From: Sanderia malayensis
Taxonomy: Eukaryota > Cnidaria > Scyphozoa > Semaeostomeae > Pelagiidae
Reading direction: 5' to 3'
Length of the DNA stretch: 64,000 bases
Assembly (NCBI GenBank): GCA_013076295.1
Contig: RQOL01000495.1
Location: 310,001 to 374,000, forward strand
Shown here in pieces: positions 47,669-61,500 of this stretch. Positions within the stretch are counted from its first letter, which is position 1, and the number at the start of each line of letters is the position of its first letter. Made by a program: the position numbers and the translations under genes. A model generated the notes under the pieces. It worked only from the letters and a program-made list of their open reading frames with translations. It ran no database searches and was not told the origin of the DNA.

Positions 47669-48990
47669 ATTTTTCTGAATTAAAAAAGAGATATGGGAAA
47701 GAATGTGCGAAACACGAAGTGAATTGTGTGGAGGATGGTTATATCACGCCACTCAAATTAAAGATTAAAGATTTCGCAGTAAATCTGTGTATAAGTAAAG
47801 AGTTGAGAAGTCAAGCTGCCGATGATGGCTTCCAAGGTGAAATAGCCAGACACATGGAGTCTTTAAAAGACCATACTCACACTATTGAAGTTGAGGAACT
47901 GTTAAATATGCTGAAGGATGATAAACATCGAATTTTCTTTGTCGGCGGAGTAGCTGGAATTGGGAAGTCTGTTTTGGCGAAAAGAATTGCCTACGACTGG
48001 TCATGCAATGAAAAGTACAGACATGTAAAGTGTCTGTTGTACATGACATGCAGAGAGTTGAACAACTTCCTTGAGAAAAGTGACAAAGAAATTGGAATTG
48101 AGAAAATTGAAAAATATTTGAAAGAGAAATTCAAAGATGTCCCCATTGAAGATGATAAAGCTACATTGTTTCTTATTGATGGGCTCGATGAGCTTCAAAA
48201 ACATGACCTGATTCAAGCATTCACTGAGAAATTTTCCGAATCAAACTTTGTGATTCTGGGAAGACCGCATAGTCGACACTTTCTGGATAAAACCGAAGAG
48301 ATGTGCCAGAAGTTGGAAATCCTTGGGCTTGATGAGAATCAAATTCAGGAATTTATTGAGAAATTTGACAAATTACCAACAACCGCGACTGAGAATCAAC
48401 CATCAACAGAACAAAAAATCAATAAGGCAATTGAAAAGTCAAAAAATATATCGGCAATGAAAACAATTCCACAGTTTTTGACGACACTGTGTTGTATTAC
48501 AATGTTATCAACAGAAAATATGTCTATTTCCAACAACACAAGTATTTACTGTTGGATGTTATTTTTGTTGATGAAACAGCACTTCCAACGCAAAGAATCA
48601 GACAACAAAGCCGTTGGATGGGAAATCTTTTCTTGTTATTCAGAGCAGTTGCTGGCGATTTGTAAACAGGCATTCAAGCTATACAGTTCGGGAAGCATTA
48701 TCTTCAAAAAGACGGAGCTAGAGTGTGAGGATGAAAAGTTTATTGAAGGCTTTCTACTTGGTGTGAAGAACAGTGCTGGAGACATTACCAAATACATGTT
48801 CAAACACCTAACTATTATGGAGTTTCTGGCTTCTATTCACGTCTATCTAGATGGAAAAAGAAACGAGTTATTTGAGGAGTTATTGAAGAAAGAGCGCTAC
48901 GAAATTATTTCGTTTGTGTGCAGTTTTGTACGATTCAGTTTGACAGAGAAAACTTCATCCCATGACGGCGAAGAGGAAATTTCTTATCAG
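47669..48990 (+). CDS. NACHT NTPase exon of NLR gene B
   Basis: 440 codons starting after a TTGGTAG acceptor. GVAGIGKSVLAKR (Walker A), TLFLIDGLDEL (Walker B) and ILGRPHSRH are conserved. The first two thirds are clearly diverged from gene A; from about 48565 onward the nucleotide sequence becomes nearly identical. Confidence 0.85.
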
Positions 48991-51900
48991 GTATTAAAAC
49001 AACTAGTTGATGGCAAACAAGCTACTGAACTTAATAATAATTATAATATATGTTGCAATGTATTAATATCATAGATTATTACTATATTTCTTATCAGTTG
49101 ATAACACGCCTTGGGGATGAAATAATCAGACACGAAGCCGAAAGTAATATTGTACGTCGCGCTTTAAACAAGGTTTGTAATTTTCCATTTAAAGTTGATG
49201 ATAATAATCATATATGTCATGTGTATTAATAAATTATTGTCATATTTCTTATCAGTTGAAAAAATCACGTTTACATGGCACGATCAGAAACAAGGACGCA
49301 CAGAATTCAATCCGCAACATTTTAAACCAGGTTTGTAATTTTAATGCTGCTGATTATATTTGTCATTGTTTATTATATAGAAAATTATTACATATACAAG
49401 TATAATTGATTTTTAATTATATCTTTTAACAGTTGCCAAATGATGAAGTTCTGTTGAAAGTTAGATTTCTGGCCGACTGTTTTATTGCAAGCGATAAAGT
49501 CCGTGATGTGAAATTCTTGGTAGAACTGCTGAAGTCAATAAAGCAAAGTTCAAATGTCGAAGTCTGGCTCAACACATTTGATGAATCAAATTTGTTATCC
49601 ATTCTGAAGTTGGCGACTGGAAATAAAGTGGCAAATTCTGAAATCAAGAATGCATTCAGTGGGATTGAATTTGGGATAAGTGATTTGAGAGAGATGGAAA
49701 TCCTTGATTACGCTTTGTGGATCGACATTGACTGGGTTCAGTTGAAAAATATAGTTAATTTCACTGAGGACCAGTCAATGTTGGTCCACCGCAACGTGGC
49801 TTTCTGTCGGGAAGTTTTGTTTCATAACTGCAAGGTCCCTTTGTTCACCACCAATGCGAATGAATCAACAACAAGAATGAAGTTGAAAGAGTTGGTAATG
49901 TCGTCAATGAAAATTGACGAATCAGATGTGAGCTCAGCCGCCAATCTATTTTGTTTGGCGGAATGGGTTATGTTGAATGATGTTCGGTTTGGTGGAAAGG
50001 AGTTTGAAAAGATTGTGGAGAAAGTACTTCAATTAAAGCCACGCAGGTTGAGGGGGATGAGCTTACACTATTGTCCACTGGTGACTCATGATATAAATCA
50101 AAAGGTAAGAACATTATTACTTGTATTGTCACTGTCTATATTTCATATATATGGATTAACATTACCAGGTGGTTAATTATTTTATCAATTTGTTACTTTA
50201 AACTTCAATTCCATAATATTATAATGTTCAAGAAATAAAGTTTTAAATGTGATGAGTAATTGGGGCCGAAGATTTCATTCAACAACTGAGAAATTTGAAG
50301 CCTTGTTTTGGTTGAACATTTAGAGTTCTATGTTTTGACTTGCAATTCCATGTATTACAAACAATATTATAATAGCAATCATAAAATTGTGAAGAAAACA
50401 TATATGATAAAATATATCAAGAATTATTTTGAATTTACCAACCATTTCATATATTCAATGTTAATGCTGGTTTCATGCGTTGTGAATTAAACTTTGAAAT
50501 GGCGCCCGTTTTGTACAAATTTCAAAGTCAAAATTTTGTTAGTTCTAATTCTCATTTCACGGTTCCTTGATTTGATATCATTTGAAGCCAAATAATTTTT
50601 CTATGGAATTCTGTGCTATTTTAATACTTCATAAACCGTACATTAATCCCTTGGAAGCAAAACAACTTCCTCTCGATGTTGCTATCGAGTGTCTGATGTT
50701 GAGAGAGAATTGAATTGGCATTGATTTAGTTCGCGATGGTGTTGAAGAGCAGCTCAGCTACATAAGGTATTTTAAAGATGTCCACTGTCAACTTGTTTTA
50801 AGTTGGCTATCACTTAAGTACCTGCAAAATGTTATCAACAAAACAAATTATAAATGGAAATGTAATATCAGCATTTGAAAGTTAATGAAGTTTGACGAAC
50901 TTTCGGCTTCAAGTCTGATAAATGAATTTACGCAACTTTAAAATTAAGTTGTTATGAATTTTTGAAGAGCGAAGTTAAGAACTCTGATTCATGATTAAGC
51001 AATTCTTATAGTTTCAAACTCGGAAATGCAATATGTTGCCTTATTTCAAGTATTCATTCTAGGACATTCATTCATTTTTCGAGTTTTGTTAAATGTTGGT
51101 GGTTTCATTAATTTTGTTTTGTTTTGTCTTGACTGTAAAATTTTTGCATTTCTTGCCGGTCAACACATTCTGAAATGCATGAAGGACCTTGTAATGTTTA
51201 AATGCCAGTTGTTCATCATATGATATATATTCGTAGTGATAAAGCAAGGTCTTATTATTTACTGTTTTCTGCTTTGATATTTATTGCATTAAGGCGGTAT
51301 TTTTTAATTTATTTGCAATGCTGTTTCGTAAATTGTAATTGCAATTTCTTATTCAGAACTTGGCCAAAATTCTTAGACTTATTCTTATAATATAACTTAC
51401 TTATACTATTAGATTAAGGTTATCAACTTCTATGTTCGTTTTAATTAAGCGGGGCTTTGTGCATGGTTTGGTAAACTATTGTAATATAATATCCGGCAAA
51501 ACTATTAACTGCTTGTTTTTCAATTCTAGATGAAAGAGAATGGAGTGGAAATCATTGAACGTTGTAAGTGAACTAAAATGTTTGGAGTATTGTTTTATAT
51601 AGACTGTGGGGGCCTTCTTTATGAATTGATATATTTCCATGGTTCCTGATAATTAATTGGGCTTTTAATACTTTCACGGAAAAGAATATTAGTGTAACAA
51701 CCCTGCTATTATTATTGACGACCAGCAGAAATCAAAGTGGTCTATTATTCACAACATCTTCCACGAACGAATTCTCTGAAAGTCGGAAAGTTGTAAAGAA
51801 GTAAATACTAAATTATTGTCAACTTATTATTAACCAGTTAATTGTCAACTTAATAATTAGATTGTGAAGTAACCTTCCGACGGCCTTCATGATCGCATTT

Positions 51901-52960
51901 TGCACCACAGTCTGCAAAGACAGGAGGATTTCTATGTCCTGTGTTTTATGTTATGTTTTTATGCTGTTAATCCCCAATCGATCATTTGATTTCTATTCGT
52001 AGTGCCAAAATCAATCCTATTTTTGTGTGAAAGAGAACCCCACGACTTGATTACTAAAGTAAAAGAGAAGCTGGATAATGATGTATATCCCACTGCTGTG
52101 GAAGAAAGCATTACAGAATTTAAAGAACGATATGGTCATCCTCCTTACATTCTGGTTGTATTTCTTCAACACGGAATTTCGAGTAAAGTTGAGAAGGAAG
52201 TTCGCATGGCTCAAGTAATAGTGTTTTTCACATGGTGTTACATACACCGCATATTTTGTATGACATCTGTATCCACTTTGTCACTATTTCATTAGTTGTC
52301 TTTTTCAAATTTTGTTTGTCTTTAATTATAGCATAATGGCTTGGCAATTGTTTTTGTGAATTTGGAATCTGAATTTCAACCAAATGCTGAACTGAGATCT
52401 GTAATTGCTGAAGGCATATGTATAGACGTTTCGAAAATAAGTTCCTATGACGCAGTTGTTGTCAAATTGGAAAAAGAAATTTCTTCTATAATGGGTAAGC
52501 CTCATTTTTTCTTAGCGTTTTAATTTCACTTTGCGAATTCTGACATTTCTCTATTTGACCAGGTTTACCAATATAATTCAATTACCCAGAAACATATCTG
52601 ATAAAAATGTCCATCACAGTTTGTTTAGTCTTTACTTGCGCTTGCCTGGTTTCAATGCATTTAGTTGTCACTCAATGTAATGTCCTTGTATGATTAATTT
52701 GCATTTTCAATAAAAGTTAATGTTGTTATAACTGGGTCTTACATTTTGACTATGATATTATACCATATAATATTTCATATTTTTTCTTGGATCTCATTTT
52801 CATTGACTTTTTATTTTAAGATCGTCGACGGTTTATCTCGATTTCATACGCAACGGATGACCAGAGTGAGGCTGTTGAGGTCAAGAAGAAACTTGAGGCT
52901 TCAATGGGTCGCAGTTTGTTCGCGAATCTTAATTTTATGCAATATCAACCTGCTGTCATT

Positions 52961-53785
52961 AGACTGTTTCCGAAACACAACCTATGTCAGTAAGACGCCC
53001 GTTGGAGGTCTTGCACGAGCGCGGCCCGGGCTATCCCCCAATATCATCGGGCGTCTTGATGAAAATCCTTACACACTTTTGCAAAAACATCGGTCGTCAT
53101 CAAGACCGGTGATTGAGACAAATTATTTCAAACTTGTAAGTTTTAAATCGAGTTCATTTTTATAGTTTATGGAAATTCAACATTCGATCTATCATTTCGA
53201 GGTGAAATGACTCTCTAACATGGAAAAATACGTTTTTTAAACACAGTTTTATTTTGTCAACTGTTTCCACGGAAATTTCATCGCATGCTTCCGCTTTGAG
53301 ACACTGGCCTAGCAAATCGTGGATATGTGTATCTTTTCGGGCAAATGCATAGAGCATTCACAGCATCACAAACAATCCCGTTGCTGCCCCTGAAGACTTC
53401 TGGAAATTGGAACAGACAAAGAAGAGCATAATTTTTTTCTTTTCTGAACCTGAACTCCACTTTCGTATTGTCGTCAAATCAAATTTTTCGTATTACCAAT
53501 AATATGACTGATGCAGTGCAAATTTCGTTGATTAAATTTATGATTATGAAGCAATAACAGATCATGAACATCAGAAATATTATTGTCGTATAAATTTAAC
53601 ATCACATCACTATTGTGAGAGTTTTCTTTTATTTCAAGAAACCTTTTGAATGTTGGCGCGAAAGATAGGTCGTCCTAACAAAGGTTGCATTTTCGGAAAC
53701 AAAATTTGATGAGAACGATGACTGTCCTCGTACCAGGCCTCCAACGGGCGTCGTCTTGAGATAGGTCGTGTTTCGGAAACTCTCT
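52961..53785. mobile_element. 825-bp TIR transposon disrupting NLR gene B
   Basis: Termini AGACTGTTTCCGAAACAC and the inverted ...GTTTCGGAAACTCTCT, with similarity extending over about 45 bases to GACGCCCGTTGGAGG. Flanked by ATT (52958-52960, 53786-53788). A 3-bp duplication fits PIF/Harbinger-like elements. Two short minus-strand frames at 53160-53460 may be transposon protein remnants. They are unrecognised. Confidence 0.85.
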
Positions 53786-54502
53786 ATTATCACAATAACT
53801 ACGGCCGTATATGAAACATCTGACAGATATAAAAATATGGTTAAATATTTGAAGGTAATTGTTTCGTTTGCTTATTATTACTCGTTTCTTTACAAAATCA
53901 ACTTTTGTCCATGTTCAATCACTGCGTTGGTTTTTCATCCATGTTAAAATTCTCCTTTCTTGTAATTATAGCGTTATGAATCGCTAGCGTTTAAGCCAAA
54001 GATCATAACTGTAATGCTGCAGAATGATTTCCAGCCAAGTGGAGAATTAAAGAAATTAGTAGGAGAGAGGACTTCTATTTCTTGTACAGACAAAGCTAAC
54101 CTGGATGCAAACTTTGCAATGGTTAGAGAAGAGATCAATTCATTCCTTGGTAAGTAATTTGTACTGTTGTACTTAATTGTTTTAGCGTATTAGGTTTTTC
54201 AATGATGCAAAAAAGTTTTCTTACAACTGATCAAACTGTTCTGGGTTATTTTACTTTGCTATATTTCAACTGTTGGTTCATATTTTACAAGGCTGATCAC
54301 TATATTAACGGGCTAGAATCTTGCAAAAGTTGCAAAAGATTACACCACTTCAAACAATTTGTGCACAATTTTGACATCGTGGTTATTCATATCCAACTCG
54401 CTATGTTATATACTGAAATGGGAGAAGCTACTTTTATCACCTGGATGTTTTCTTTTTCAGAAAAATGGCGAATCCAATGACCATGATGGATGGGAAGAGA
54501 AT

Positions 54503-54521
54503 AATAAAGGATATGAATAAA
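54503..54521 (+). terminator. Polyadenylation signals of NLR gene B
   Basis: AATAAA at 54503-54508 and 54516-54521, 20-40 bases after the stop. Confidence 0.65.
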
Positions 54522-55539
54522 TTTTGAGTTTATAATATTCGTATCTCTTTATAATGAGACAATAACTTTATATTTTAAGCGATTTCATATTCAACTTTGT
54601 CTTTTTATTATTATCGTACTGGTATAATAGCCACTTTATAGATTTTTATAAACATTTTTTGAACATTTATCTCGAAATTTCATCTTGTCGCAAAACTATG
54701 AAGTAATTTCTTTGGCCTTATGGCGTCATTATGAGGATAATTGCGCATGCGTGAAAATGGATCGTCTCAACACGAGACCCAAAATTCAATTCAATTTCAA
54801 TTTCATAATAATGACATGCTACATATATACAGAGCGTCGTCATGAATAAATATAAACTAAACTAAGAAGCAAAACGAATTAAAACAACTAATCAAAATGG
54901 CCGGAAAAGATTCTTGAATGTTTGTTAGGCGAAGTGACAATGAAATATGTACTCAAACATCTTGAACGGCGCTAAAGGTAATTATATTGTTTTGTTATTA
55001 TAGTATATTTTTGAGACGCATTAACCAACAACTTAACCTAATATGAAGTATTTCTGCGATGGTTGAAATTGAACCCTCTATTCCATTCCATGTTGAAAAT
55101 TTCTAACTAAATTCGATTTCAAAACGATGGAGAATGTGTCAATAATTGTTCGTTATGTTGACAATTTTTCTCTCTCCATAGATCAGAATTTCTCTTACAC
55201 GTTTTAATTTTAATAAAACCTTTTTAATTTTTAAATTTCTTCCTTATTCTCTCCTCAAATTGTTTTCCTTACCAATGGATCGATTTATATATTTTCTTTT
55301 GTAGAACGAAGTAAGTTTTTTGTGATAAAATTAAGTTATTTCAACATGAGTTCATTCAAGGTATGGTTCTTTCACCATCTTGTGACCAACTGTTCATAAA
55401 AATCAAGTTAAAACTGTTCTCTATTCAGCTTGTCTTCTTCTGTTAAACCTTTCCTTTTCTGACACTTACTGATCTTTCTACTCACTTATTTCTTGTCATT
55501 TTGCAGCAAAGAGGAAGGAATTATGCAATTGAAGCCAGG

Positions 55540-58500
55540 ATGCAGAATGGAAGTTACAACTTGAGTGATCGACCAAACAGCAACCAAATTCATCGCCAAA
55601 GAGAGTCCTCGTTACACATCAAACCAACACACAAAATAGAAACTGGTAAAATTGAAAAGTTATTGGTATGTTCACATTATTCTTTTTTCTCGTATATAGA
55701 TAGAATATTTTGTTTGTAAAGTTATTCTATGTATATCAATCCATCCTCTCTATTAAACCACCCTCTCTATCAACCTCTCTATCAAACCATCCTCTCTATC
55801 AAACCACCCTCTCTATTAAACCATCCTCTCTATTAAACCATCATCCCTATTAAGCCATCCTCTGAATTAAACCACCCTCTCTATCAAACCATCCTCTGAA
55901 TTAAACCATCCTCTCTATTATAGTACTTTATCAATTAAGCCATTCTCACTATTAGACCATTTTTCTGCTAACCCAGTTGTAATAACAGTCTGATTTTTTA
56001 GTTTTCATGCTATTATCTTATCTATTTTGTCATGTCCTTCATTTTACAATTTCCATTTTTATGTCAATTTCCATGTATTTTCCTGTTTTCAGAGCAGTTA
56101 TGGTTTCATTGAATGCGCAGGACAAATGCCAAGAATATTCTTCCACTTTAGCAAATATAATGGTGACCCAATGGAGCTTTCTATTGGTGGTTAGTAGTTC
56201 CCACTTTTATGGTGACCCCAATCTATTCAACCTTTGAACTCAAAGCATTTAGGGATTTCATTTTCTGGCTAATGTAGGTCAAATGATAGATTGAATAGAA
56301 AGAATGCATTAATACAGGGGAAAGTTTAATAGAGGGATGGTTTAATAAGGGAGATTGTTTGCTAAAAAGAATGGATTTATAAGAATAGCAAAATAGCAAT
56401 AAGTCTTTATTGCTTTTATGGTTGATATTTTTAATTGATTTGTTATTGTTGCTATTATATTGACAGTTTTCCATTCATATTCCCCCATCCAATAGAACTT
56501 TCTTTCTAGTTGTAGGGGCTGTCTAACGTACATAGGGTGTCCAATGTTATGTCATAAGACACCCTCTTCTATTAGACACCCTTTGGCAATAGACGCCCCT
56601 ATAGAGGGCGTTTATTCAATGGGTGCCTTGCCAAATAGGGTGTCCATTAGACACTTTTTTTAAAACCGGAGTTTTAGAGAGGCACCTATTTGATCAGGCG
56701 TCTATTTTCACTCGGTATTTTTGTCTTTTAGACTCCGTTCAATTCATCGTATCCAAGGACCATCATAGCAACAAGCCGATTGCTGTCAACATTCGTCGTC
56801 TCCAGTATTCAGATGCCGTTGTAGAAGAGCCTCTTACTGGTACGATTGAATGCGAGGCGAGACCAAGTTCACCTGGGAATTTTGGAGCAGAGACGCTCAG
56901 CCGATTGAGCTACGATTGAAATGGGGTATGCTGAATGATTGGCTGAATGACAATTAGCTTTATTTTGTTGCTTTGTTGTTAAATTGGGATGCTTCTGGGT
57001 TAATAGGCAGGGGGAGAGGGTTTAATTGGGAGAGACTGGTTGGAGGAGAGAGGGCTTGATAGAGAATGTGGGTCTGCAGAAGTGATCTGTGAGTATAACA
57101 AAATGAGATGCAATTATTTTATTATTGCATCTTGGTGTAGACATGTTTAATAACTGCTCTCAGTTTTCTACACCCTCTGTATACACCATGTTGTCTAAAC
57201 CACGTTGTCTACACCATGTTGTCTACACCATGTTGTCTACACCACGTTGTCTACACCACGTTGTATACACTATGTTGCCTACATCATGTTGTCTACACCA
57301 GGTTGTCTACACCATGTTGTCTACACCACGTTGTATACACTATGTTGCCTACACCATGTTGTCTACATACGACATGCTGTCATTGTTGTTGCATGATTGA
57401 AGTGCCCATGTGCTGATTTTACTGTTCATTTTTTCTGCAGCGTGTTATTTCGAGTTTGAAGGAAGGTTTGGGTTCATAAAATGTCGCGAAAGAGACCTGA
57501 GTTTGTTCTTTCACTTCAGTCAGCTGCTTGAACAGGTAACCCCCTGAAAACATACTGTGTTTCATATTGGTTTGAGTATGAAAAGTTTTTACAAGCCGGG
57601 GGTCGTATGATCAGATTTCTTGATTAAATAAAGTCTACTGGACTCCCTGAAAACATACTGTGTTCCTATTGGTTTCAGTGTGAATAGTCTTTGCAAGCCG
57701 GGGGTCGGATGATCAGATTTCTTGATTAAGTAAACAGTATACTTGGAGACGGCCGAGTGTTTGGGAAGATTGTTTTGCGGTTATTGCGCATGCGTATATT
57801 GCTACTCGGACCTTGAATTAGAAGTGCGCATGTGTGATAACCACATATCCGATATGTTCTTCACGTTATTTCAAACATTTGCCATCTCGAACGAATTCCA
57901 ATCTCCCTTGAGGGCTCGAGATACGTCAAAATCAAATATTGCACGGGGTTTTGGCCATATGTAAAACATGGAACTGTGGAATGCATGGTTGGAATGGAAT
58001 GCTATGAAGAATGGGACCTTTTTCTTCACCTTTTTTTAAATGGGTCCCATTCAAGTAAGAGTATTTAAAATAAGCGGAATAAACGGAAGACATATCACTG
58101 CTTTTCATTTGTACTCCTTAACAGTCTTGTGTTCTTTAATATCACTATTGATATCTTTCATATCACTCTTATCACTCTTCAGCAATCAGCCTAATGCTAA
58201 CCTTATAGACATCATTGTTAGTTGCAAATGCTTACAACAATGATACCATGATAACACGACCACCTTTCTAAAGTTTAGAAAATTGTTTTCGTTCCAATGT
58301 TCCTTTCGATTGTCCGTGGACTGCCCCTTTTCTATAAGACTTCAATCTTCTCTGTTATTAAGCTACCCCCTTTTCTATTATGAAATTTCTCTCTTCTTCA
58401 TCAAACTTCCCTCATCTCTACTAAGTTTCCCTCTTCTTTGTTATTAAGCTACCCCCTTTTCTATTATTAAGTTTCTCTCTGTTATGTTATGTTATGTTAT

Positions 58501-61500
58501 GCCACGAAAGGGGCATAACGGAGACGCTTGATGAAGACCTATGCTAATTGCTATTCGATGTTATTATGGTGAAGTTTATGAATTTTGAAATTCGTAGGAT
58601 TATCACACCAACAAGCTTCCCGCGACAAGAATTCGAGTTCTTGAAAGGGGAACAGTTAATGTTGAGGTATGAATTACAAAGATTGTTATTAAAGCACCCT
58701 TTTTATCAAACAATTTTCCATAAAACCACCCTCTCTATGAAACCACCCTCTTTATTAGGCCACCCTCTCTATTAAACCATCCTTTCTATTAAACCACCCT
58801 ATTCTTGTTAATTTCAAGGTAGATTATACTATTGTCACCCCTGGAAAGTCCATTTAGTACATTGATAATTGATGTGAAATTATATATTTCCAGGAGGTAA
58901 AGTGTCTGACTATATTGTTTCATATTAAGTGTCTTTCTGGCTCGAGTATTAACTAATGACAATTGTTGATGACTTTGTCATTTTTACATTTTCATTATTT
59001 TTGTTAGGGAAGGAGATGCCGGTATAATTCTCTACACGGGAGAATCGGAGGTTATACCCGTACTATTCAAAGGAAAAGATTGCAGACCACGGGAGAACCC
59101 GCAGTATGGAGATATAGTGAGTATATTGGATTTGTTACATGGAAGCTCAACAAGGAATCAGACGTTTAGTTTGCTATATAAAGTGAAGTTCGCTATGTGA
59201 GGGTGAATTGTATACTATGAAGCAGTTCAACAAGGGAACAGATGTTTAGTTTGCTATATACAATGAAGTTCGTTATATGAGGGTGAATTGTATACTATGA
59301 ACCCATTTAACAAGGGACCAGATGTTTAGTTTGTGATATACATTGAAGTTCGTTATACGAGGGTTAATTGTATACTATGAAGCAGTTGAACAAGGGACCA
59401 GATGTTTAGTTTGTTGTATATTTCTTTCTATGGGTTTTATTTTGAAACTCAGCCAAACACTGACCCGATTTGATCGTTGTTGCTTTGTTCAAAGGTGAAA
59501 TTCGACCTTGTGACGTTCAAGAGGACTGGGCAATTCGTAGCACGTGACGTGTGTGTTGTGCAAAAGAGTTTGCCCACTCGACAGCTTGGATTCATCTGCG
59601 CATTGAAGGATTCATATGGTTTTATCGAGTTCGCAAACCACGAAAAGGAAGTCTTCTTTCACTACAGGTATGCATATTATCTATTCTTATCTTTGACCTT
59701 TATCGATTCACCTTTTAACCCCATGTGACATATGACTTCTGACCTTTTACTTTTAACCTTTGATCTGTTGCCTTTAAATGTCTTATTCCTCTCTAAGGAC
59801 GGTGTTTTTAACGTTCAAGTTGCTTTTTATCATTTTTCAACCATTTTTTCCAAAGTGACTTTTCACTTAAAATGACCTTTCACCAAAAGTGACCTTTCGC
59901 CTAACGTGACCTCTCACCTGAAGTGATCTTCTACATTTAAGTAATTTTATTTTCCTTTTTTAAGCCCTCCTTTACCCCTTTTCCCACTACCTCTCTTTCT
60001 TCTCCCTTTCCTTTAACTTTTCAACCCCTCAATTTTTCCTCTGTCCTTTTGTGTCGTTGACAGTGAAGAGATGATTTTCGGCCCCTTAAATTTACTCCCC
60101 CCACAACTCTGCCCCTAATTATTTTCCTTTTTTTCATATTTCATTTCTTCCATTTCTCTGCCTGCCCTCTTTAAGCATCTCCGTTTTACTGGTGTTTATC
60201 TTTCGTATCTCCTTCTGCTTCGTTAATAGTGAATTGGAATCAGACCCGAACACTTTGAATCTGGTAGACGAGGTTGAGTTCTCGATGACAAAGCGAAACG
60301 GCAAAGCCAGTGCAGAACGCGTCGTCAAAATGCCACTGGGAACCATCCAGCAAGAGGTATCGCACTCATCGTATTCAATTCAGAGAATGGTTTACTATCG
60401 GAATAGCAAATCACTTTCTTTATCAAGCTAATTCTGTGTATTAGACCACCCTCTCTATTAGACCACCCTCTCTATTTAACCACCCTCTCCATTAAATCAC
60501 CCTCTTTATTAAACCATTAACCATTCCCTCTATTAAATCACCCTCTCTATTGATTTTTAAAGTTGTCGTTTTTATTTTAATGCTCATTTTTCATTGTAGG
60601 ATATTTTGCAAGAGATTTTTGATGGAGTTGTCACGAAGCCAATGAGAATTTGGGATCCTGAGGTTTGCTATATACAGTGAAGTTTGTTATATGAGGGTTA
60701 ATTGTATACTGTAGAGCAGTTCAACAAGGGATAAAATGCTTAATTTGCTATACACAGTGAAGTTCGTTATATGAGGGTTAATTGTATGCCATGAAGCAGT
60801 TCAGCAAGGGACCAGATGTTTAGTTTGCTATATACAGTGAAGTTCGTTATATGAGGGTGAACTGTATACTATGAAGCAGTTCAAAAAGGGACCAGATGTT
60901 TAGTTTGCTATATACAGTGAAGTTCGTCATATGAGGGTGAATTGTATACTATGAAACAGATGAACAAGGGACCAGATGTTTAGCTTGCTATATACAGTGA
61001 AATTTGTTATATGAGGGTGAATTGTATACTATGAAGAAGTTCAACAAGAGACCAGACGTTTAATTTGCTATATACAGTGAAGTTCGTTATATGAGGGTTA
61101 ATTGTATACTATGAATCAGTTCAACAAAGGACCAGATGTTTAGCTTGCTATATACAGTGAAATTTGTTACATGAGGGTTAATTATATACTATAGAGCAGT
61201 TCAACAAGGGGCAAGATGTTTATTTTGCTATATGCAGTGAGTTTCATTATTTGAGGGTGAATTGTATACTATGAAGCAGTTCAAAAAGGAACCAATTGGT
61301 TGATTGACCTTAATTTACGTCGCTTTTTAGCAAGATGAGTACGAAGGCTTAATAGAATTATCAGAGCCTCAGAAACTTCAGGAATCCAGCTCAGGTTGCG
61401 AAGATGATTCTACGACTACTCCCACGTTGTTTAGATTTGCTATCACGAGTCTCGTAAACAAAAAAGAACCTTTGCTAGTTGGCGATAAGGTATGTGCTGT

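Larger units (their letters stand above)
42922..54480 (+). pseudogene. NLR gene B: HEPN-NACHT-helical-tandem TIR-like, broken by a transposon
   Basis: Exons 42922-43549 (HEPN), 44069-44116, 44312-44374, 45962-46003 (linker), 47669-48990 (NACHT), 49098-49172, 49256-49330, 49433-50104, 51530-51563, 52003-52214, 52332-52494, 52821-52960 plus 53789-53854 (split by the insertion), 53972-54149, 54461-54480. All phases agree. Core exon lengths equal those of gene A (628, 75, 75, 672, 34, 212, 163, 206). HEPN keeps RNMFFAH; NACHT keeps GVAGIGKS and FLIDGLDEL. The 825-bp insertion at 52961-53785 introduces a stop 11 codons into the element, so the allele would lose most of module 2. Everything upstream is intact, so a truncated receptor is possible and the lesion looks recent. 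Linker exon 44069-44116 has a weak donor. Confidence 0.8.

Noticed and set aside
53160..53460. Two minus-strand ORFs as host genes
   Set aside because: They lie within the 825-bp transposon; at most remnants of its own protein.
57125..57416. Three overlapping ORFs rich in VYTMLSTPRCLHH
   Set aside because: Translation of a 14-bp minisatellite in an intron.
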